DNA of 64,000 nt from Clitoria ternatea (lineage: Eukaryota > Streptophyta > Magnoliopsida > Fabales > Fabaceae), in the NCBI GenBank assembly GCA_037962975.1, contig CM075673.1, positions 163,576,667 through 163,640,666 of the forward strand, in the 5' to 3' direction. Both the position numbers and the translations under genes were made by a program. The notes under the pieces were generated by a model. That model was given only the letters and a program-made list of their open reading frames with translations. It did not search any database and was not told the origin of the DNA. Positions 11,799 to 20,155 of the stretch are shown one piece after another (the stretch's first letter is position 1; every line of letters starts with the position of its first letter).

Positions 11799-12341
11799 TA
11801 CTCTCTCCATTATAAGATAATTCAGATAAAATATATACTAAAAATATATATTAATGTATTAATTTTTACAAAAAGATATTTCAATTTTATCCTTATTTAA
11901 ATACAAATTCTATTTTAATATTAATATTACTTCATTTATTTCATATTATAAGCCCATGTTATTGATACACACTTTTAAAAGAGTAATTGTTGTCTTGATA
12001 TTGTGAAAGACAATTTCATTTTTCTAAATTATCCTTATTTAAAATTAAACTCTAGTATCAAATATTAATTGCATAAATGTAAAACCATTAAATGTATAAG
12101 GGTAAACTAAAAAATGTAATAAATGCTCCTAATTTTTTTGAAGGAGTTTATAAAATGAAACACTCTTTTTTTTTATTTTAGGTGCTTATAATATGACATA
12201 GGAGAAGTAACATTTTCCAAAACAATCATAAACATCAAAAAAGACATTAAATGATTCTAGGTAAATGAGTTTTATTTTATAAATAAGATCACTCAAATAC
12301 TTTTTTCTTTGTCTTACAAATAAGAATGTAGGGAGAGAGTA
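11799..12341. mobile_element. Outer Stowaway-like MITE, interrupted by a second MITE
   Basis: It begins TA-CTCTCTCC at 11799 and ends GGAGAGAG-TA at 12341. The TA dinucleotides fit a Tc1/mariner-type target duplication. The inner terminal sequence (ATTATAAGATAA on the left, TTACAAATAAGAATG on the right) is partly complementary. With the inner insertion removed it would be about 260 bp, a normal size for the family. Confidence 0.65.
11928..12209. mobile_element. Inner Stowaway-like MITE nested in the outer one
   Basis: TA-CTTCATTTATTTCATATTATAAGC on the left (11928-11953) and its near complement GCTTATAATATGACATAGGAGAAG-TA on the right (ending 12209) form an imperfect 24-26-bp terminal inverted repeat flanked by TA. 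The core is 278 bp and has no coding capacity. Confidence 0.75.
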
Positions 12342-12814
12342 TAAGATAGTTTTTAAAAAATTTAAACATTGTTTTCAATGCTTAATCATGTTTTTTCCCT
12401 TCAATTTCTGTACCTTTTCAATAATACATAAAAATAATAATTTTAAAAAGTTACAATAATAACTAATCAGTCATGACTTAGTTGACAATACAAACTGAAA
12501 TTGCAAGAAGAGTTTTGAATTCAATCCTTCTAAACATACTTATTAGGATGAGAAATCTTAACTGTGATTAATCCTAAAACAAAGTTGCATTTGTAGAAGA
12601 ATATCAAAATACCCATGGTTAGAAAAAAAGAGTTATAATAAGTAAAGCTATTAATTAATTTTCATAATATGGGAATTCGTTGAAAGTCTCCTATATTAAA
12701 ATATGAACATATAAAGTAAAGAAAGCCTTTGTGGTAATATATTAATATTATTATTGTTTTAATTTATTAAAATATTGGTTAGTCTTTTTTTAGTTCTTGT
12801 TCTCCTATAAACGT
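12342..12814. other. Intergenic DNA, no gene recognised
   Basis: AT-rich sequence with no motif I recognise. Confidence 0.5.
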
Positions 12815-13060
12815 ATTACCACAGCTACTATCATCAATACCGTCACTATCCCCATTACCATTATCACAACTATGATCATTATTACTACATTGTCATCGCC
12901 ACCATCAATATTATTGTTGCCACCGTCACTCTAAACACTAAACCGTCACTGCCACCATTGGAGACACCATCTCCACAATCGTGGTCATCATCATTGCCCT
13001 TAACCCTGAACCACCATTTTCATCGCCATCGCCACTGGGCCGCAACTGCCCTAGCCATAA
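12815..13060. repeat. CAC/CAT-rich cryptic trinucleotide repeat
   Basis: A run of imperfect ACC, ATC and CAC triplets (for example CATCATCATTGCCC, CATCGCCATCGCCACTGG). It is low complexity and gives no sustained frame. Confidence 0.6.
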
Positions 13061-13258
13061 CTATTATATTATTTATTGTTGTTTATGCGATGCAACTAAG
13101 ATTAAAATTATGAATATTTTACCATAATTTTTTAAAATTCAAAATTGTAAAAACTAAAACTAAAAACAAGTTTTAGTTTTCAAAACAAAAAAACTAAAAC
13201 ACCCCGAACAAAACCTAAGATGAATTGTTTTAGACATAGAGTGTATATCTTGAAATAA

Positions 13259-13862
13259 GGCTAAATTTTTTGTTGCCACATTAAAAAAATGGTTAAATTA
13301 CTATTTCTGTATCTTAGCTTTTTAGTAAAATTTAAGTTAGACTCATAACTTTTTTTTTACTTAATTAAATCTCTTATCTTTTTAAAATGTTTTAGTCAAG
13401 TCCCCTCCATGCAATTTTCACTGACTCTAATTCAATCATGAGGTAGCGGACGGACATCATAGATGGTCAGGTCCTTATTTGTTGACTATGCAACATCATT
13501 ACACATGTCAGATGTTGCTGACGTAGGCCATGTTGATATTACAACTTCATGTGTCAAATGTTTATTGGTTGAAGAGTATATGACATGTAGAGTCGCCAAT
13601 GAATATTTGGCGCCTGGAGTCGCTGCGTCAACAACATCTAACACGTGGAGTAAACACATCAGTATCATCTAACACATGCAATAGCTACGTCAATAAGGTT
13701 AATGACACGTTTGATTTTTGTTAATAGAGTTAGTCAAAATTAGACTTAAGGAACTTAACTAAAACATTTTTTAAAAAAAATAGAAAACTAAACTAATTAA
13801 AAAATTAAAAGATCTAACTTAAAATTTATTGAAAAAATAGTTTCTTCAACCAACATTTAGCC
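13259..13862. mobile_element. 604-bp element with long terminal inverted repeats (Mutator-MITE or foldback type)
   Basis: The left end starts GGCTAAAT and the right end finishes ATTTAGCC. Complementary blocks continue inward for roughly 170 bp on each side: left AAATTTAAGTTAGA near 13330, right TCTAACTTAAAATTT near 13812; left AAATGTTTTAGTCAAG near 13386, right CTAAAACATTTT near 13760. The centre (about 13440-13700) is less AT-rich. The short frames there on both strands (13463-13672 plus, 13486-13668 minus) overlap and show no domain. No clean target duplication is visible. Confidence 0.6.
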
Positions 13863-15423
13863 TTAAAAAAAATAAGGCAGTCGATTTAAGCAAGATGAAT
13901 TTAAAATTTGGCAATGATTAGAGGCAACATCTTGGAAGTGTTTGTAGGGTAAAATTAAATAAAAGTCAAACTAAATTTAAATAGGTTTTTCTATTGGTTA
14001 ATATTCACAAAGGTTTCACCATATATTTAATGCAAACAAATATTTTTGTCTATTTTAAAATTGTTCAAGTCTCAACATGTTTGGGTGAGAGTCAATGATT
14101 GCATTTAATTCTGAAGCTGGCGTTTAACCCGGGTATTGTCGGGTTCACATAGTTGGACCCAAGTTCCATTTACATATAGAAATGAAAAAAATACCTAACA
14201 TTTCTGATGAGAACCGCAAGAAAAGCTCAACACACCTTTCAATACAATATAAATAAATCTCTCTGGTATTTATGGCTGTTTCCTTGCAATAAGGCATTGA
14301 AAAACAGGTTTTCTTCACATTTTGATTGTCCATCAGATTTGGCTACGCAAATTGATAACTTCATCATCAGAATCACTGGGATATGCCTTCTTTTATTACT
14401 CATTATGGGGACCAAGCAATGCATGTAAACCAATATGTTCTACTGTTGCTACCATTGGCATTTCGTTTCTTATTCGAAAATATTCTCTGTCAAGTTGGTT
14501 AAAGACTTAATAATAGTTTTGTAATAAATTATTATAGATCTACCACCATTTTTTATAACTTTTTAAGAATGTGTTTGGCAAAACCTTGTTTCTTTACTAG
14601 TTAAGTGAAGTAGAATTATTTGGTTATTTTTTTAGTTGCTACCTAATAATGTTTTATAAGTAAACTCTCACATTAGTATCTAACTTTATAAGAGACATGT
14701 AATTTAGTCTGTGACTTATAAGCAATATAATTCCCTAACTTATTTAAACTCCATCTTTTTAAAGTACATCACTTTTGCATTAAAGTTTGACATGTAGTTT
14801 TTTGAAGAAAAAAAATTGATGGAAACTATGTTAGGTAACTTTCTAACATACCTAAAAAAAAGTTCATATGCAACTTGATCAACCACACCACTACCACTAT
14901 CCCGATCCCTTTGTTCTCTCCCAACCCACCACCTACCATCATCTTTATCTCTCTCTTGTCGCCTCTTCCCCCACACTACATCCTCCTCTATCTCTGTTAG
15001 AAAGCTCATGTTTTATTTTGGAAGTAACATAATAAGTGCTAATTAGGGGTTTATCATCCAATTTGTGTAAAAATGTCAAAATAATTTTAAATAACTAAAA
15101 AATGATCAAACCGAAATCAAAATCGAGGAGTCGGTACTCCAAAGGATGATAGATTTGAGAAGTAGAACTTTAAAAAGTGGTGTCACTATTGTAGTTCCTT
15201 TAGGTTTTATTTTTTTTCTCATAAAACCATAACTATCTTAAAATTTTTTATTGCATGTTTTGGGGATAATTTTGTATTAAAGTGTTTAATGAAAATTTTC
15301 AATAAAGAATAAGTTAAAAAAATCTCTCAAACATGACAATTAAGATTACTAAATAAGTAATAATGTCAAACTTAATATAGATAAAGTGCATGTAATGTCA
15401 TAGTTGTGTGTCTCTGTTTATGT
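13863..15423. other. Intergenic DNA, no gene recognised
   Basis: Several overlapping short frames on both strands at 14145-14510 and 14740-15009 lack recognisable motifs and are not called. Confidence 0.5.
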
Positions 15424-15830
15424 TTAGTAGGATATGATTAGATAATTGGATTATTCAAATGTGATTTATTGGGTTTTATTTAAATGAATGATTTTCAATT
15501 GAATTGGAATAGCCTAAAGGCATGAATATCAAGACTTAAATTAAATGTCTTCCAATAAGCAACATTTATCAACACTAGTTTCAATGATGTGTAGGTTCTG
15601 CCAAAGTAAGGTGCCTTTATTAATATTAGTAAGGGATGATATGGATAATTAGATTATCCATACATTTGTTATTGGACTTAACTAGGTAACTTCAATCATA
15701 TTGAAGAACCTAGAAATGTTTAAGTTTAAATGTCTTCAAATAAGTAATACTTATCGATACTAATGTCAATAAAAAATGAGCCTACTAAAGTAGGGTACTA
15801 TCATTTATATTAGTAAGAATTGTAACATCC
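15424..15830 (+). repeat. Degenerate ~190-200-bp tandem duplication
   Basis: TTTAGTAGGATATGATTAGA at 15424 is matched by ATTAGTAAGGGATGATATGG at 15625, and the start of a third unit appears near 15810. Both units continue with matching blocks (TAATTGGATTATTC / TAATTAGATTATCC; AATGTCTTCCAATAAG / AATGTCTTCAAATAAG). Confidence 0.7.
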
Positions 15831-16361
15831 AAATTGTTTTTATTAAGCCCTAACTTAATTATCTAAGTTTTTCAATTGAATTAAAAGTAACTTAGAGGTA
15901 CAAGGATTATGCTTAAATTCATAAGTAAAATAAGGGTAAGGAGTTACCCACCTAATCATCCAAGAGTTGCCTAAGATGCAATGGAAACAAGTTTCCTACC
16001 TAACTAAACAAGGGTTGGGCGATCAACCAAAGATGACCCAATATACTAGGCCCAATATGAATCTTCGCCCACTAGAAAAATATTCCAACAAAAATTTTCT
16101 AATTCAATGAGGGTATTTGTTTTAATCAAGATAGTGGGAAACATATTTAATTAATGACTAAAATGAAATATGTTTTATAATAAAGGTGATATATTTGCAT
16201 ATACTTTGTTCTAGAAAACTATGACAAGCAAATATTATTCTTATTGTGATTTATCCTTTAGAAGTACACATTATTTGAAAAAACCCCAAATAGGTATCCA
16301 TATTTACGGATTGTCCTGAAGAAAGAGGAAGTTCTCGGGTGTTATGTTCAACCGATCCTAG
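15831..16361. other. Intergenic DNA flanking the CACTA element
   Basis: No gene or RNA recognised. The last three bases, TAG (16359-16361), may be the left target duplication of the CACTA element; the right side reads TAA. Confidence 0.4.
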
Positions 16362-16380
16362 CACTACAACACAAATTGCA

Positions 16381-16520
16381 AAAGGTAACACTAGTATTGT
16401 CTGCGGTTGGGCGGAACCGCAGACATTGATGTTGAAAATGGAGTATTTTATGCGGTTAGGGGATTAAACGCAGAAAATAGTATTATCTGCGGTTATATGT
16501 AACAACCGCAGATTATAGTG
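16381..16520. repeat. Left subterminal inverted repeats of the CACTA element
   Basis: TTGTCTGCGGTTGGGCGG...AACCGCAGACATTG, ATGCGGTTAGGGG...AACGCAGAAAA and TCTGCGGTTATATG...AACCGCAGAT follow one another. Each can fold back on itself. These are the expected transposase-binding motifs of CACTA ends. Confidence 0.75.
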
Positions 16521-16699
16521 GCTCACTGCTCCATCACTTTCGCGCACAGTTTGGGTCACTGCTCCATCACTTTCGCATATAATATATTATTTAATAACTA
16601 ATGAGCAGTGACTTTTGCATATAATATACAATACTTATTTTTAATCCTTCTGATGTGGGCCACGATTATGGGCCATTGCTAGGTATTCCCTCTTTCCCT

Positions 16700-16870
16700 T
16701 TCTCAGTGACGCAAGTATCCTTATCTCTCGTCTCTAATGTGCTTCCCCTCTCTCGTCCCCGACGTGCTTCCCTCCTCTCATCTCTGATGTGTTTCCTTGC
16801 CTCTCATCTCTGACTAGTGTGCCCCCTTTCTCGTCTCCGATATGCGTGCCTCCCTCTCTCCTGTCCTCAA
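16700..16870 (+). repeat. Degenerate ~30-35-bp TCTCGTCTCTGATGTGCTTCC repeat (CT-rich)
   Basis: The pattern TCTC(G/A)TCTCTGA.GTG..TCCC recurs about five times with changes in the space before the ALFIN-derived segment. Confidence 0.6.
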
Positions 16871-17087
16871 CGTGTCCACCTTCTCCAACAAGCATGAACA
16901 GAGGAGTTCTCTCTGGTTATCATCATATTAAGGTAAGTTCCTCTCTTTTCGTGTAAATGGAATGTTGTTTGTGACAAAAGAAATCTGTTCATTATGCATT
17001 GAAATGATACCTAATTGAAATTACACAAATCCCTTTAGTTTCCCCAAATCCAAATCCTTTCGCTTAGATCTGAATTGTGTTACGGAA

Positions 17088-17299
17088 ATGGCTTCTTCCC
17101 CTCGCACCGTTGAAGAGATCTTCAAGGACTTCAGCGCCAGAAGAACCGCCGTTGTTCGTGCTCTCACTCAAGGTAACTATTTTTCTATCCAAATTTGTAT
17201 TTGGGTCTCTTTCGTTTTTGCTTTTTCTCCTTCAAGTTTTTGACTTTGTTTTTCCTCCTCTCTCAGATGTTGATGAATTTTACGGCCTCTATGATCCAG
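17088..17299 (+). pseudogene. Captured ALFIN-like gene fragment: exons 1 and 2 with their intron
   Basis: ALFIN-like proteins are plant PHD-finger chromatin readers that bind methylated H3K4 in the nucleus. Exon 1 (17088-17172) starts ATGGCTTCTTCC and encodes 28 residues beginning MASSPRTVEEIFKDF and ending VVRALTQ, followed by a GT donor. A 94-bp intron ends in CTCAG at 17266. Exon 2 (17267-17299) encodes DVDEFYGLYDP and ends at GGTAAAGG. Exon phases join correctly. Normal proteins of about 240-260 residues continue with the conserved N-terminal domain and the C-terminal PHD finger, neither of which is here; reading through the donor stops after GKG. The usual Cys in GLCDP is Tyr here. It lies inside the CACTA element, so I read it as transposon-captured, not a working gene. 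Family identification is from memory. Confidence 0.8.
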
Positions 17300-17367
17300 G
17301 TAAAGGGTAATCTGTATCTTTTTTTAGGTTAATCTTTTAGTTGTGTAGAAAATAAATTGGTTTTTTT

Positions 17368-17412
17368 AGGTTAATCTTTTACGGCCTCTTTAATCCAGGT
17401 AAAGGGTAATCC
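17368..17412 (+). repeat. Partial second copy of the ALFIN exon 2 / donor junction
   Basis: TTTTACGGCCTCTTTAATCC, then AGGTAAAGGGTAATCC, repeats the exon 2 end at 17278-17310 with ATGATCC changed to TTAATCC. The preceding TTTTTTAGGTTAATCTTTTA is also duplicated. It looks like local duplication during capture or repair. Confidence 0.75.
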
Positions 17413-17546
17413 AATTACTTCTGAACTATAGTCACTGTTAAGTTTACACAGGTCCAATAAGGCGTCTTTTTTCTTAAGAACTGGAACCAGCACCCATGTT
17501 CATAAATACAGGTTGAACCTTCTCAATTTGCTTCATTTGTTGCACT

Positions 17547-17828
17547 ATGAAGAATTTCTCCATTTGGTTAATTCAACCATCTGTTTTCTGCCATGGATGT
17601 TGGAATTCACTCTTTCTGGCCAATATGTTAGTTCATCACAGAAAGCCTCATAAATGTCTTCTTGTTATAACTCTATTTTTTGCTTATTCAGTTTTGATTT
17701 TTGTGTCTCGTTAATGGGTTTTTCATGGTCTTCTTCCGCCTCAAGGTTAATGCGTTGTTTCTTCATCCACTTATCCACTAAGTGTTGAATTCCCTCTGTA
17801 CCATCTGTTTCCTCTGAATCTTGTGTAT
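17547..17828 (-). pseudogene. Possible captured gene fragment, product unknown
   Basis: On the minus strand a frame of about 94 codons runs with a single TAA (17664-17666). It reads acidic/basic, coiled-coil-like sequence (for example HLVDKWMKKQRINLEAEED) and then a stretch containing FCDELTYWPERVNSN. Composition differs from the AT-rich surroundings and looks exon-like. I do not recognise the family. It sits between the ALFIN fragment and the 18208 exon inside the CACTA element. Confidence 0.3.
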
Positions 17829-18207
17829 ATTAGAGGCCAGAGAATGCAATGACTCCCTCCAATCAGTGGTTCTCTTCTCTTTGAGAAGAACTCCCCAAAT
17901 TCTCCAAAACTTCAATCCTATATTCCTTGTCATCTCCAATAAGAGATCTAGCAGGTTGGTAGCAAATATATGCTGCATCTATTAGACCATTAATTAATTG
18001 GAAGTTATTAATCATGCCCATATGGTTAAATGGTTTTATTTATTATTAGTTATACTCTTGTCCATTAATGAATTTATTAGTTATACTTTTTCTATCTGTG
18101 TGTTTTGTTTCCTATTTCTCTATTTTCTTATGTTTTCTTCAACTTACTCTCCTATCAAAGAACTAAGGAATAATGATTTTTGACTATACACTTTGTTATT
18201 GAAACAG

Positions 18208-18327
18208 TATTAAAGAATTATAGTGCATTTCTTGAGAAAGATGAAGCAGGGATTAGAGGTACAATAAAGCTCACTGGATTTGAAAAGGGAGATATAGATC
18301 TTTTTGAAATCATTATGGACCTACCAG
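18208..18327 (+). pseudogene. Captured exon of an unidentified host gene
   Basis: A 120-bp open segment is flanked by AG at 18206-18207 and GT at 18328-18329, as an internal exon would be. It encodes LKNYSAFLEKDEAGIRGTIK followed by LTGFEKGDIDLFEIIMDLP and begins and ends in the same phase. The next plausible acceptor to the right in the CACTA interior, at 30932, would join in the same phase and continue DLKKIIERARNVC. Element A would then lie within the intron. I do not recognise the protein. Confidence 0.45.
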
Positions 18328-18663
18328 GTATGTATGTATTGTTTGAGATCTTTACTGATTATGAAGAACTATATGAACTGTTAACTGGTTCTTAGAGGAA
18401 AATACTGTTAGATTCAGTACACTAAAGCTTTAAGTTGTTCTTTATTTGTAAGTAGGTTTTTGTAGTTAGTATAAATTCAGCAAGTACACAAGCCCAATAC
18501 ATGTGTTTCTTTCTCTTGTTTTCTACATGGTACTTTCTGGATATATTACAACTGGCCTCTGAATTCAAAGGATCAACTTGCTAATATTTTCAACAGTTTT
18601 AATCTTTTTATTGGTTTCAAGTCTTTGTTCATCTTGAGTTTTGGTATCACGGTAATATAGGGG

Positions 18664-19470
18664 TGAACTGGTCTGGACCGGGGTCTAGGATCCGGTGTGG
18701 GACCAGCCACAAGGATGCAGGTGTTTTTAGGGTTTGCACACCGGAACTGTGTATATCCGATGTATTAATCCGGTCTCTCAGTGGGAGAGGCCGATCTTGT
18801 TGTCCTGGAGATCCTTTACACCAACGATTCGCGTTGTAGGGGGGCGAAAGGTGGTGCCACCTGCGAAGATTCTCTGACGCTCAAGTTAGAAGAGTGTATA
18901 AACTGAATGAATACTCAAGCGTAGTAACAGTAAAGTGTGAGATAGAATAACGATACCATGCATGTGTGTTCATATGGCTTCTTATAGTTGAACGTAAGAG
19001 AAAAAATGAGACGTTGGATGCAGGTGGGTCCCTTATCTCTGATTGCGTGTATATTGTGTCAATCAAAGTGGCTCAACTTTCAGAATGTGTCAGGAGGGTA
19101 GGTCAATTATCAGAGTACAATCCTCTAGAGAGAGGAGAGGATAATCACCTTTTCCGCATAATCTGCTGACACGCCCACTTACTTTCTGAAGCCATTGATG
19201 TGACGTATTTTGCTACAAACAGTGTCTTCGTTGATAAGTTATCAAAAGGCTCTTCTCTTGCTATGAGGGAAAAGCTAACAATTATATAAATATCCTGTAT
19301 CAATGAACACAGAACCGTTACAGCGAAAATGAATGATGCTGTCATGGAGTGAGGGCGGATGACCAGACAACGGATATCCGGTGTGGTAACGTTGAACCTG
19401 GACACCGGTTTTCCTTATATGAGATCAGTCTGACGTCACAAGTATGGGGGCCGGTATCTAGACCGGATCA
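18664..19470 (-). repeat. Left LTR of element A (3' LTR in element orientation)
   Basis: Begins TGAACTGGTC and ends GACCGGATCA. It differs from the right LTR by one extra G in the GTTGTAGGGGGG run and GCGAAG versus GCGTAG. A short AATTATATAAATATCC block near 19280 is conserved in LTR D and could be the TATA region of the minus-strand promoter. Confidence 0.95.
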
Positions 19471-19490
19471 TCTGTCCCCTAGCTTGTATG
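19471..19490 (-). promoter_or_regulatory. Polypurine tract of element A
   Basis: On the minus strand AAGCTAGGGGACAGA lies immediately before the LTR start TGATCCGG. The same AAGCTAGGGG block occurs next to the LTR in element B (43565-43580) and again inside B near 48108-48122. Confidence 0.65.
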
Positions 19491-19980
19491 AGGGACTGTT
19501 AAGTTGCTCATATGAGCTACACAACTCTTGAGAGAAGTCTAGATGCCGGTAGTACATTCTTGTAAGTCTCTGGGAGCTCGGTGGCGTCCGCTCTAGTAAA
19601 CGAGTGACCACCCTTCTCGCGTTGCGTACAACGGATTTAGACAGCATAAAAATAAGCAGCGGAAATCCCAAGAGTTTTTGAAAATTTAAACTCTTGGTAT
19701 TCGAAAAGTGGTTGGTAGGCATTAAATGCGCAACAGCATGATTAGACAATAAATGCGTTTTTTATGCAAGAGCCATCATTGCCCAAGAGTGTAACCGTCG
19801 ATTGAGCTTATTGGGCCTGGATTCAAACTGAGTGGGGCCCATTAAGCGAAAATGTTTGCTGAAACGTTACTGTTTTCGCGCCCGTTTGTGGTGAAACGAC
19901 GGAGTCGTTTCAATTTGAAAGGGTTGCGTTTTGAGGCAAGCCCTGTGACCTTCGATGAAACACTGTGTTTCTTCGTTACC

Positions 19981-19989
19981 TATAAAAGG
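19981..19989 (+). promoter_or_regulatory. TATA box for the antisense ORF of element A
   Basis: TATAAAAGG lies about 175 bp upstream of the ATG at 20156, facing right. The same TATAAAAG, followed by similar leader sequence (AACTCTTAG / AACACTTAGTGGATT), occurs upstream of the first antisense ORF of element B at 44091. A GT donor-like AGGTAAC in the leader (around 20102) also recurs in B at 44230 and 48719. Confidence 0.6.
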
Positions 19990-20155
19990 AACTCTTAGCA
20001 GATTTAGGAATCCATCCTTACTCTCAAACTTAGTGAAACTCTGCTCAAATTTCCTTGGAATTTCCTTGTCGTCTTCAACTTCTCAAAGATCCTCTTTCTT
20101 TAGGTAACCTTCCTTCCCTTCAACTCCTTGCAATTTTAATCATTCTATTTCCATC

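Noticed and set aside
14145..15009. Several overlapping short frames on both strands
   Set aside because: No domain, no splice-supported extension, and mutually overlapping frames; treated as chance frames.
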